Source: RGIG5681 sp034180345
GTDB lineage: Bacteria > Bacillota_I > Bacilli_A > Erysipelotrichales > Erysipelotrichaceae
Assembly: GCA_034180345.1 (NCBI GenBank)
Contig: JAXFOQ010000033.1
Location: 1-24,362, forward strand
Length of the DNA: 24,362 nucleotides
Reading direction: 5' to 3'
The notes below the pieces were generated by a model, which did no database searches, was not told the origin of the DNA, and worked only from the letters and a program-made list of their open reading frames with translations. The stretch's first letter is position 1. Each line of letters opens with the position of its first letter. A program made the position numbers and the translations under genes. Shown here one piece after another: positions 17,935-24,362 of this stretch.

Positions 17935-19152
17935 TTATTCACTATCTACAATCAAAGTAATAAAGACACCTAGTCTAGAAACCATTGGCACCACAAGAGC
18001 ATTTCCCATACAGAATCTTCTCATTCTGTCTGGCATTCCGTCAGTCCAGTTATCATCAAACCCTTGAAGGCGTTCGCATTCTACCGGGGTAAGAAGTCTA
18101 ATCGTGCCTGTGGCTGGATCTGCAATTATATGGGTGCTCCTGTTCTTTGTTCCTTCTGAGGTGAGCATGGTTCTTCCTGGCTTATTGTAATAATCCAAGA
18201 AAGGGATTGCGCCTTCGGAAAACGTATAGGTGAATCCTTCTGCATTTGTTCGCTCTTTTTTCTTTGCGCCTTTCATTTCTACCCACGATGGAAGATCAGT
18301 GCTTTTGATGAAATAATCTTCGTTATCGCAAGGCTCTAATATCTCTTTAAGAGTGATAGGAGATTCTTCTTTTTCTGATATTTTTGCTGTATAAATGATG
18401 CCATCCCTCATAAAACCGGCATTGTCGAAATCGAACTTAAAGTTATCTGAAACATCAACAATATCTTTGGAAAGCTCAGCTTCCTTAAACTTATCTATTT
18501 CAGCGGTGATAGGAAATGCTTGCACCATTAGACCGGAATTATTGATAACGTCTTTCGTTGAAATCTTAGCCATCTTTTTGCCGTATTTTGTGTCATTCTT
18601 ATATGCGAAGATAAAAGTTCTTCTTCTGCGTTGCGGTCCACCGTAAAGAGCAGCATTTACTACACGCCATTCAACGGAATAGTTTAATTCATTTAAGCAG
18701 GCAAGGATAACACCAAAATCTCTGCCTCTTTGCTTGGCGGGAGATTTAATGAGCCTGTCAACATTTTCTAGCAATACAAAGGGAGTTTCTTTAGCAATCA
18801 AAGTATCTCTAATTTGCCACCAAAGAACACCTTTTTTTCCTTCGATTCCTTTAGATGTAGAAAGGGAATGTGCTACAGAATAATCTTGGCAGGGGAATCC
18901 ACCAACAAGAAGTGTATGATTAGGTATAGCAGTTTTATCAACTTCTGAAATATCGTAACCGGCACTTGAATCGTTGCCGTTTAAATCGACAGATTTACCA
19001 AAGTGTTTTACGTAACAATCATATGCCCACTGAGTTCGTGCTCCGGGTTCCCATTGTGAAAACCAGACGGTTTCCCAGCCGGAGTTAAGTCTGTCCATTC
19101 CTAGACGAAATCCACCGACGCCGGCGAATAGTTCTACCATTGTCTTTTTCAT
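17935..19152 (-). CDS. DNA cytosine-5 methyltransferase, M.Sau3AI-like
   Basis: The 405-residue enzyme has the m5C methyltransferase motifs in order: motif I VELFAGVGGFRLGM, motif IV GGFPCQDYSV with the catalytic Cys, motif VI ENVDRL, motif VIII QRRRRTFIFAY, then a variable target-recognition region, motif IX RLLTPVECERLQGF and motif X GNALVVPMVSRLG. It transfers a methyl group from S-adenosylmethionine to cytosine C5. Because the next gene is a Sau3AI-family endonuclease, the target is probably GATC with the C methylated; this is inference from the partner. The start at 19152 is eight bases after GGAGGG. Unlike a simple operon member it has its own promoter and a structured leader in the 129-bp gap behind the endonuclease gene. 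Confidence 0.95.
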   Translation of the reverse strand: MKKTMVELFAGVGGFRLGMDRLNSGWETVWFSQWEPGARTQWAYDCYVKHFGKSVDLNGNDSSAGYDISEVDKTAIPNHTLLVGGFPCQDYSVAHSLSTSKGIEGKKGVLWWQIRDTLIAKETPFVLLENVDRLIKSPAKQRGRDFGVILACLNELNYSVEWRVVNAALYGGPQRRRRTFIFAYKNDTKYGKKMAKISTKDVINNSGLMVQAFPITAEIDKFKEAELSKDIVDVSDNFKFDFDNAGFMRDGIIYTAKISEKEESPITLKEILEPCDNEDYFIKSTDLPSWVEMKGAKKKERTNAEGFTYTFSEGAIPFLDYYNKPGRTMLTSEGTKNRSTHIIADPATGTIRLLTPVECERLQGFDDNWTDGMPDRMRRFCMGNALVVPMVSRLGVFITLIVDSE

Positions 19153-19185
19153 TTTTTAAGCCCTCCATAAATATTCGCTTATTTT

Positions 19186-19236
19186 ACAGACCGAGCAAAG
19201 CTCTTTTCTTCGGTAATCACCGAACCTTTTGTCTGT
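19186..19236 (-). promoter_or_regulatory. Three-way-junction leader of the methyltransferase mRNA
   Basis: On the minus strand ACAGAC (19236-19231) pairs with GTCTGT (19191-19186) and encloses two perfect hairpins: TTCGGT-GATT-ACCGAA (19224-19209) and GAGC-TTT-GCTC (19203-19193). The structure ends 20 bases before the GGAGGG ribosome site. No T tract follows closely, so a terminator is unlikely. It may bind a protein or stabilise the message. Confidence 0.55.
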
Positions 19237-19247
19237 GTATATGATTC

Positions 19248-19276
19248 ATTCTAGCATTTCTGATAGAAAGGATCAA
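19248..19276 (-). promoter_or_regulatory. Methyltransferase promoter containing GATC
   Basis: On the minus strand TTGATC (19276-19271) and TAGAAT (19253-19248) are separated by exactly 17 bp. The -35 hexamer contains GATC, the expected target of this restriction-modification pair. Start of transcription would be near 19241, giving a leader of about 89 bases. Confidence 0.55.
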
Positions 19277-19281
19277 CTATT

Positions 19282-20700
19282 TTATTTCTTAACGATAAAA
19301 AGTATATATGAATTGTTTAGCCAGAAGCATTGTTTTGGGTATTCTCTTCCGTCTGGCAATTTGTATGTATCCCTTGAATCTCTACCGTGAGGTCTGACAT
19401 GGCTGACCCTGTTTTCAGACTGAGTTGGAAAAATACTGATATAGTGATTTCCATCGTGGAGTTTTTCGGGGAGGTTTTTTAGTGTCTCTTGAGTCTTAAG
19501 CCAAACAGTTTTAACTTCATTCTCTAAATCCTCATATGGCATATTCCAAAATTGTGCATGGTCTAACTCATAGTATCCATTAACATTTTCCTGATATACA
19601 ACAAATAAAAACTTTGTTGAACTAAGATACTCATAAAAGTCTGATTCTTCCCATACCTGATTAACGAGCTCTTCAAATTTGAAAGTTGGGAAAGACATAT
19701 GCTCTTTTATCTTTCCATTTTTATTGATGCGAACCGTTTTAACTACAACATTTGCTTTAACAAATTCCTCTGCGTTGTTGCCTTTAACATTAAGCATTCT
19801 GAAAGCAATCATTGATCCTAGATTTTTTGGTTTTTTCTTTAAGTCGATACCAAGTATTTGGCAAAGTTCTTCCTGGGTTTTGCCTTTGTATTTGGCAATC
19901 TGATTTACAACAAATGATTCGATATCATCGATTTCTTCGTTCTGAAGAATACTTTCAAAAGCCGGTTTACTCCCAATAATATAGCTATTGAGAACATACG
20001 TCATATAAGAGTTTTTATAAGCAAAAGCTCTTGGCTTCGCTGGGATGTCGCTGTTTGGCTGAGAACGTCTAACAGAAGAATCAGCAGCCTTAGGACATGC
20101 GGAAAGATACATGGTATCTGATTCAGATAGTTCGTGCGCTTTCCCGTCTTTGATTTTTTGGATTATTTTATGATAATCCTGTTTTATAATGCTTAAATCT
20201 TGTTCAGAAGGGGTGAAAAGCCTAACATAGTCGATCCTATAGTCAAGGCGCTTTTGTTCAGCAAGCCAAAGATAATAGACTAGTAGAATCAGCTGATTCT
20301 TATACCAAAAATGACTGGCATCAAAATCTGTTTCGTTGATAACAGAATTATAGTCAATCATATTAAGAACTAATCGTTCCTTAGCAGAAACGGTTTGATT
20401 TAAATTTCTTTTGTATGGTGTGACTTTTAATTCCACGCCTGCTTCTTCAAAGTCTGGTGCAGAATCACTATTAGCTTTGTAATGAAAGAATCTTTCTTCA
20501 ACTATTTCCCCGAGACCACCTTTGTGCTTTCTATTTTCGTGCGCAACGTCATAGGCGATTTCTGGCTCTCGAACCAAGAACACATTGTCGGAATCCATAT
20601 CAATTAAATCTTGAAATGTCTTTCCGACCATCTTTTGCCCATATTCTTCAATGCTGTACTTGTCGGTCTTATCGTAGTTTTCAGTATCAAAGTATTTCAT
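19282..20700 (-). CDS. Sau3AI-family type II restriction endonuclease (MutH-like)
   Basis: The 472-residue protein is close in length and plan to Sau3AI. The N-terminal MutH/Sau3AI domain has SAPDFEEAGVELKVTPYK, with D83, E90 and K92 as the catalytic D-ExK set, followed by KERLVLNMIDY. Further family pieces are KAHELSESDTMYLSACPKAAD, SDIPAKPRAFAYKNSYMTYVLNSYI, and, in the catalytically inactive C-terminal repeat, VKTVRINKNGKIKEHMSFPTFKFEELV. Sau3AI cuts before GATC and binds as a pseudo-dimer through its two halves. The recognition sequence here is inferred from the family. It starts five bases after the regulator stop, so translation is probably coupled. The cognate methyltransferase follows. 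Confidence 0.93.
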   Translation of the reverse strand: MKYFDTENYDKTDKYSIEEYGQKMVGKTFQDLIDMDSDNVFLVREPEIAYDVAHENRKHKGGLGEIVEERFFHYKANSDSAPDFEEAGVELKVTPYKRNLNQTVSAKERLVLNMIDYNSVINETDFDASHFWYKNQLILLVYYLWLAEQKRLDYRIDYVRLFTPSEQDLSIIKQDYHKIIQKIKDGKAHELSESDTMYLSACPKAADSSVRRSQPNSDIPAKPRAFAYKNSYMTYVLNSYIIGSKPAFESILQNEEIDDIESFVVNQIAKYKGKTQEELCQILGIDLKKKPKNLGSMIAFRMLNVKGNNAEEFVKANVVVKTVRINKNGKIKEHMSFPTFKFEELVNQVWEESDFYEYLSSTKFLFVVYQENVNGYYELDHAQFWNMPYEDLENEVKTVWLKTQETLKNLPEKLHDGNHYISIFPTQSENRVSHVRPHGRDSRDTYKLPDGREYPKQCFWLNNSYILFIVKK

Positions 20701-20705
20701 ATTAC

Positions 20706-21137
20706 TTATTTCTTCTTTTTACCATCATAGGCAGGATTTCTCCAAGCGACTGTAATATCGCCGGAATGACTGTTAATCTTATCGATTATCTCTTGAAGAT
20801 CGTCATCAGTAAGAACCTGTAGATTGTCATATATGGCTTTCTCTGCTTTTAAACGAAGCTTAATATACTTCTTCCTTGTAGAATCAGCTCCATGCTCAAA
20901 ATAGGATATATTACCCATCTGAAGATCATCATCCAGGATGAACCAATCAAAATCAATTTTAAGAGCTTTGGCAAATTCCTTAAGCATATCTTCCTTCGGA
21001 ACACGTTCTCCTTTTTCGTAGCTTAAGACACGCCTATAAGCGCTATCTTCCGGGAAGCCTACTGCTTTACCAAGCTCTGTTCTTGACATATCACGGTATT
21101 CACGTGCTTTTTCAATTCTTTTGCCTATCGTTTTCAT
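20706..21137 (-). CDS. XRE-family regulator of the restriction operon
   Basis: The 143-residue protein has an N-terminal helix-turn-helix (residues 5-65: RIEKAREYRDMSRTELGKAV, then RRVLSYEKGERVPKEDMLKEFAKALKI) and a Lys/Glu-rich C-terminal helical part with an LTDDDLQEIIDKI segment. It is larger than classical restriction C proteins (about 80-100 residues) but sits in the same place, first in the operon and just before the endonuclease. No Shine-Dalgarno site precedes the ATG, and an extended -10 element ends only six bases upstream, so the mRNA is probably leaderless, as for several C-protein genes. Operator-like palindromes in its control region suggest autoregulation. Confidence 0.85.
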   Translation of the reverse strand: MKTIGKRIEKAREYRDMSRTELGKAVGFPEDSAYRRVLSYEKGERVPKEDMLKEFAKALKIDFDWFILDDDLQMGNISYFEHGADSTRKKYIKLRLKAEKAIYDNLQVLTDDDLQEIIDKINSHSGDITVAWRNPAYDGKKKK

Positions 21138-21143
21138 ATTTGC

Positions 21144-21172
21144 ATTATATCATAGGAACAAAAATGTTGATA
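21144..21172 (-). promoter_or_regulatory. Promoter of the restriction operon (extended -10)
   Basis: Minus-strand TGATATAAT gives an extended -10 (TATAAT at 21149-21144) with no good -35. Its expected start, about seven bases on, coincides with the regulator ATG at 21137. Operator 1 (21156-21169) covers the spacer/-35 zone. Confidence 0.55.
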
Positions 21173-21220
21173 TAAGAACATTTTAGGTCATATAATACTA
21201 CCATAGGAGCAAATATGCTC
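21156..21220. promoter_or_regulatory. Three operator sites, GAAC-N6-GTTC type
   Basis: Three imperfect or perfect palindromes with the same spacing lie in the divergent control region: GAACAAAAATGTTG (21156-21169), GAACATTTTAGGTC (21176-21189) and GAGCAAATATGCTC (21207-21220). The fourth and perfect copy is GAACATATATGTTC in the small-RNA promoter at 15899. The six-base centre excludes the Bacillus LexA box, which has four. The XRE protein encoded alongside is the natural ligand. Confidence 0.65.
21167..21196 (+). promoter_or_regulatory. Promoter of the RepA-like/mobilization module
   Basis: TTGATA (21167-21172) and TATAAT (21191-21196) are 18 bp apart; the same two hexamers form the small-RNA promoter. 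Operator 2 fills the spacer and operator 3 lies just after the expected start. Transcription leads to the gene at 21252, which has a GAGAGGTGA ribosome site. Confidence 0.65.
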
Positions 21221-21251
21221 TTAAATGTAAAAGAAGAGAGGTGAAAGAATA

Positions 21252-22295
21252 ATGAAGCTGGAATTTACAAAGATTGAAAAGCTCAATGCTGAGATTGATG
21301 ATCAGATTGTAGAGGATTTATTGCATCCGGGAATTGCGATGCTTTATGGGAAAGAGAAGAGCTATAAGTCTATGTTTGCGACTTCTATCTCAAAATCCAT
21401 CTCTGATGTGCTAATTCAAGTGTTTATCAGAAGATCTATCAAAAGGCATGGCAAGGTAATCTATTTTACCTTGGATGACAGAGGAAGAACTATTACGAAG
21501 AGATTTAGTGGCTTGGAAAATATCTTGATTATGGATGCCAGTGATTATCACAATAATTGTTCGATTCTTAAGGAAGAGATGAAGAAGCAAAACTTCATCC
21601 CCAAAGATTGAACAGCGATGTTTACCCATTTGTTATCAAGTCTAGTGGAGATGCATGATATCGAACCTGTACTTGTGGTTGTAGATACCTGGGAGAAGAT
21701 TCGCTCTGCCGGTCATCAATCATATTACGGCGAAGAGGTCAAAGAGCTTGAAGTTATCCATCAACTCTTGAATGAAAATGAGAGATTAAGAAACGCTTGT
21801 GTGATGCTGGTACATCATTCCACTAAGGATGGAGAAACCTATCAAGGCTCGAGTGGTGTAGGAGCTGAAATTGACATCATGATGCGATTAAAAAACATCG
21901 GGGAATATGAAAGAGTTCTTCAGATTAAATCGAACTCGATGCCACTTCAGGAAATCCCAATCACCATCAATCCAGAAACAATTGAAGTTGAGTATTCGGA
22001 TAACGGCAAGAAGGTTATCAATGATGAAGAAATGAGAAAGCTCCTTGAATGGTGCTACTCAGAAAAAAGACCAAAAGCCCAATACCCAATCATCTATGAA
22101 GGCACTTATGAGAAACTGATGTATTCTGCCAAGCTAAATTACGAAAACTCAAAAGTTTTCGCCAACAAGATTTGTGATAATGAAGATTTACTTCTACAAG
22201 AAGGAATCAGGCTTGAAAGAATTCGAACAACAAAAGCACGCACAATCAGATTATTGAAACTGACAGATGAAGAAATCAAAGAAGGAGGAATTTAG
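21252..22295 (+). pseudogene. RepA-like (AAA_25) ATPase with an in-frame TGA
   Basis: Two open segments in the same frame (21252-21611 and 21618-22295) are separated only by TGA at 21609-21611. Read through, they give a RecA/DnaB-fold ATPase of about 347 residues: Walker A region IAMLYGKEKSYKSMFA, then KVIYFTLDDRGRTITKRF, Walker B VLVVVDTWEKI, VMLVHHSTKDG and GSSGVGAEIDIMMRL. This is the AAA_25 / RepA-helicase-like family of plasmids, phages and mobilizable elements, involved in replication initiation. The stop falls between the Walker A and B halves, so the product is probably inactive unless read through or reinitiated at ATG 21618. The C-terminal part has a helical, possibly DNA-binding region. 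Two small genes and a relaxase follow. Confidence 0.75.
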
Positions 22296-22297
22296 GA

Positions 22298-22546
22298 ATG
22301 ACGAAAAATGTAGAAAGAGAATTGGAAGGAATGACAATCGAAGAATTGAGAGAAGTCAACAAAGAGGTTCTTCATGCGCTTGAAAAAGCTTATGAGGTGA
22401 AGGAGGACTTGGAAGACTTGTTGGTCAGAGTTACATATCTGGTTATCACCAAAGAAGGGAAGCGCAGATTTGAAGAAATCAAAAAACTAGGAAGAGAGGA
22501 AGCGTTAAATGAATTTCAGCGAATTGAACAAACTCAAAAAGGATGA
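22298..22546 (+). CDS. Small coiled-coil protein of the mobilization module
   Basis: The 82-residue product starts two bases after the RepA-like stop and has GGAGG upstream of its ATG. It is nearly all helical and charged (EELREVNKEVLHALEKAYEV, then EDLEDLLVRVTYLV), which suggests a coiled coil. The family is unknown to me. Such small genes sit between replication and mobilization genes in Gram-positive mobilizable elements. The end overlaps the next gene. Confidence 0.6.
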   Translation: MTKNVERELEGMTIEELREVNKEVLHALEKAYEVKEDLEDLLVRVTYLVITKEGKRRFEEIKKLGREEALNEFQRIEQTQKG

Positions 22547-22706
22547 TGTTGAAAAGCTCATCAAAGACGAAAGCAAGAAGATGGAAAAGTTGAAGATTGA
22601 AAAACAAGAATTGGAAGATTTCCTCAAATTGAAGTTTTCCGATAATCATCAATCTGAAACTGATGCTGAAGTAAGTGCTGGTATTGGGGCTTGGGGAAAA
22701 GAGTAA
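22509..22706 (+). CDS. Small helical protein overlapping the previous gene
   Basis: The 65-residue frame has an AGGAAG ribosome site nine bases before its ATG and overlaps the preceding gene by 38 bases. It is Lys/Glu rich (LKKDDVEKLIKDESKKMEKL) with a short acidic tail ending AGIGAWGKE. The family is not recognised. Its position just before the candidate oriT and relaxase suggests an accessory mobilization protein, by context only. Confidence 0.5.
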   Translation: MNFSELNKLKKDDVEKLIKDESKKMEKLKIEKQELEDFLKLKFSDNHQSETDAEVSAGIGAWGKE

Positions 22707-22731
22707 TTGACTGGCGATACAGTCACAAGTT

Positions 22732-22774
22732 CCATTTACACCTTGGTGAAATGGTATAACTTGCTACACCATTT
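22732..22774 (+). other. Candidate oriT: overlapping hairpins before the relaxase
   Basis: Two inverted repeats share an arm. The first is CCATTT-A-CACC / GGTG-AAATGG (22732-22754). The second is AAATGGTATA (22749-22758) / TACACCATTT (22765-22774), a 10-bp stem with one mismatch around ACTTGC. The minus strand reads TAGCAAGTTATACC, similar in layout to the MobV oriT hairpin of pMV158 (TAGTGTG/TTATAC). It lies 30 bases before the relaxase start. Confidence 0.5.
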
Positions 22775-22805
22775 GAAAAATGCGTGTAAGAGAAGAAAGG
22801 AAGTG

Positions 22806-23207
22806 ATGCTTATAGCCCATGTTGATAAATATTCTCGAGGTGCTTTAGGGCATATACTCAAATACTATCACAGGGAGAAGGATGCTTACGGACATTATAT
22901 AAAGTTCAAGAATCAATCCATTGATACCAGTTTAACCCATCTGAACAAAGATCTCATAGAAAGAGATATCTCAGATTTGGAGTTCATCCATAGAAGGATG
23001 GAGGAGATTGTGTATCAAGACCGTAAAGACCTTAATGTGATGGCGAGCTGGATTCTGACTGCGCCAGAAGAATTACGATTTACAGATGATCAAAAGAAAC
23101 AGCTGAGGCATGAAAAGGGTGCATCAGATGAATTGCTGGAAAAGATGGCAAAGCTGGAAGAGTTCTTCCAAAAGTGTAATGTGATAAGACATATGTTACA
23201 GAAATAA
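22806..23207 (+). pseudogene. Mob/Pre-type relaxase, truncated by an insertion sequence
   Basis: I chose ATG 22806 because AAGGAAGTG precedes it; the frame is open further up through the oriT-like hairpin. The product resembles the N-terminus of Mob/Pre (MobV) relaxases: LIAHVDKYSRGALGHILKYY, then KNQSIDTSLTHLNKDL, then LNVMASWILTAPEEL and KLEEFFQKC, where the family normally reaches its HxDExxPHxH metal-binding motif. That motif is missing. After FFQKC the sequence enters the left end of the IS at about 23182, which supplies the last ten residues and the stop. It is 133 residues against about 400 or more normally. It cannot be an active relaxase. Confidence 0.75.
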
Positions 23208-24214
23208 ATAAAAAAGAGAGATACTTTGATACAATAAGTTTCAACCAAAAAACAAAGTATCAAAAGGAGTATCTCTCGTGAAAAGTATAACCGAAGAAAT
23301 GCGTTTTCGCCAGCGTTTATGTGAATATGCTATTAAGAATGGAGTAACATAAGCGGCAAGACGGTATCATACCAATAGGCAGTTTGTATATCGTCAATTA
23401 AAAAAATATGATGGAGATGTACGAAGTCTTGCGTTAAAATCAAGAAAACCGCACAACAACCCAAATGCCCATAATGAGGAAGAACTTGACTTAATTCGGC
23501 GTATGCTCAAGCGTAATGGGTTATATGGGCTTGCGGAAGTATATGTCAGATGCAAGAGAAATGGATACACAAGAAGTTTTGGAAGTATGTGTAAACAAAT
23601 ACGAAAAAAGGGTTATATAAAGCCGAAAATACATCGTAAAAGCCACACAAAGTATGAAAGAATGGATGGTAGATGCCCCGGCGATAAAGTACAGGTAGAT
23701 ATCAAATATGTACCGGAAGAATGCGTAAGATTTCCTAGCTATGGAGATAGATATTATCAAATAACCGCAATAGATGAATATAGCAGAAAAAGGGTGCTTA
23801 AAATAGTCAAAGAAAAAAGCACATATGAAACCGGCAAATATTTGCTTGAATTAGAAAAGAATATGGGATTTAAAATAAACACAATACAAGTAGATAATGG
23901 ATATGAATTTGTAAATGACGCAGAAAAAACCAATAGAAAAACAAGATTTCAATTCGTTGCTGAGTATTTGGGAATGAAGATAAAAAGAACAAGACCATAT
24001 TCACCATGGCAAAATGGAAAAGTAGAACGGAGTCATAGAGAAGATGGGAAAATACTCTATGGCAGAAAAATATTCAGAAGTGAAAAAGAGTTGAAAACGG
24101 CTGTAAAAAAGCATATGCAAAGATATAACAGCACAGCTAAGATCAGTCTTAATTTTAAAAGCCCTAATGAAATAGTATCCGAGTATTTCTCAAAGTGTAA
24201 CATATGTCTTGACA
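23182..24214 (+). mobile_element. IS481-like insertion sequence, about 1033 bp
   Basis: AAGACATATGTTACA (23186-23200) and TGTAACATATGTCTT (24196-24210) are perfect 15-bp inverted repeats; the ends extend to TGATAAG and CTTGACA. The element encodes one DDE transposase. The left flank is a relaxase gene and the right flank is a different transposase, and I see no obvious target duplication, so adjacent deletion or recombination has probably occurred. Confidence 0.8.
23216..23277 (+). promoter_or_regulatory. Hairpin enclosing the transposase ribosome site
   Basis: GAGAGATACTTTGATAC (23216-23232) pairs with GTATCAAA...AGTATCTCTC (23257-23277), leaving a three-base AGG bulge. That bulge is part of the AGGAG ribosome site, and the GTG start follows directly. 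Transcripts entering from outside would fold this and hide the site, a known protection strategy of insertion sequences. Confidence 0.6.
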
Positions 24215-24219
24215 ACTAA
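23278..24219 (+). pseudogene. IS481-like DDE transposase with an early stop
   Basis: From GTG 23278 the frame encodes an N-terminal helix-turn-helix (RQRLCEYAIKNGVT, then AARRYHTNRQFVYRQLKKY) interrupted by TAA at 23350-23352, and then a complete rve-type catalytic core. The DDE residues are in VQVDIKYVPEE, IQVDNGYEF and NGKVERSHRED, with RPYSPWQNGKVERSHRED being typical of IS481 and relatives. The second D to E spacing is 43 residues, longer than the usual 35 because of an insert around TNRKTRFQF. A second start at 23503 would omit the helix-turn-helix. The stop codon lies just outside the IS end. It is probably not mobile on its own. Confidence 0.82.
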
Positions 24220-24362
24220 GAATCCTGATAACCATCTTCTAATAAAACCCATTGTTTTTCTATCTTACTTAATTGTTTAACAGATTTAGAGAAGATATAT
24301 CCATCACACCTGTTTACCGCTTCAATAATATTTCTAGCACAGTTTAAACCCTTATCAGCTAT
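24216..24362 (-). pseudogene. IS4/IS1634-like transposase fragment, runs off the right edge
   Basis: The minus strand encodes 48 residues from the window edge to TAG at 24216: IADKGLNCARNIIEAVNRCDGYIFS, then KQWVLLEDGY. The ADKG motif with its Asp is the usual second acidic residue of IS4-group DDE transposases, and DGYIFSKSV is a familiar continuation in IS1634-like proteins. The reading stops where the IS481-like element begins, so this gene was interrupted or fused at that junction. The remainder lies outside the window. Confidence 0.6.

Noticed and set aside
1..24362. tRNA or rRNA genes
   Set aside because: No cloverleaf with a GTTCRA T-loop and no conserved rRNA stretches were seen by eye on either strand.

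Overview
The window looks like a low-GC Bacillota chromosome. The order pth-mfd-rqcP, the very AT-rich coding and the consistent Shine-Dalgarno sites fit a Bacilli or Erysipelotrichia-type host, but I cannot name the organism. It has a short conserved left part and a long accessory part that is largely a decayed and layered defence and mobile-element region.

Positions 1-6100 hold housekeeping genes: cutC (+), a minus-strand operon pth-mfd-rqcP, a glutathione peroxidase (+), and a small frameshifted membrane protein. From 6194 to about 8611 lies a clear remnant of a cas12a (Cpf1) gene. It has many stops and frameshifts, lacks everything downstream of RuvC-I, and has no CRISPR array and no cas1, cas2 or cas4 beside it. 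The remnant ends exactly where a roughly 155-bp repeat begins. A second copy of that repeat lies at 15493-15656, directly after a large STAND NTPase. Between the copies are an intact AAA_14/DUF4143 ATPase with a strong promoter overlapped by an inverted repeat, the C-terminal half of a type I restriction subunit HsdR (broken), and the intact 1234-residue Avs-like STAND NTPase.

Positions 15661-16140 are non-coding but full of structure. They hold TGTCAT repeats, a GGGGAC palindrome, and a 234-bp MITE-like palindromic element. Inside that element is a small-RNA gene with a consensus promoter, a palindromic operator exactly filling the 17-bp spacer, and a UUCG-loop terminator.

Positions 16140-21137 form a minus-strand restriction operon: an XRE regulator (apparently leaderless), a Sau3AI/MutH-family endonuclease, an m5C methyltransferase with its own promoter and a three-way-junction leader, and a frameshifted GmrSD-like (DUF262+DUF1524) gene. 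The divergent module at 21252-23207 on the plus strand is from a mobilizable element: a RepA-like ATPase with a premature stop, two small coiled-coil proteins, a candidate oriT, and a truncated Mob/Pre relaxase. An IS481-like element (about 23182-24214) cuts off the relaxase and abuts a fragment of a second, IS4/IS1634-like transposase at the right edge.

The main regulatory idea is that the XRE protein reads a GAAC-N6-GTTC operator. Three copies lie in the divergent control region between the restriction operon and the mobilization module, and one lies in the promoter of the small RNA 5 kb away. This would make one regulon of restriction genes, mobilization genes and an untranslated RNA.
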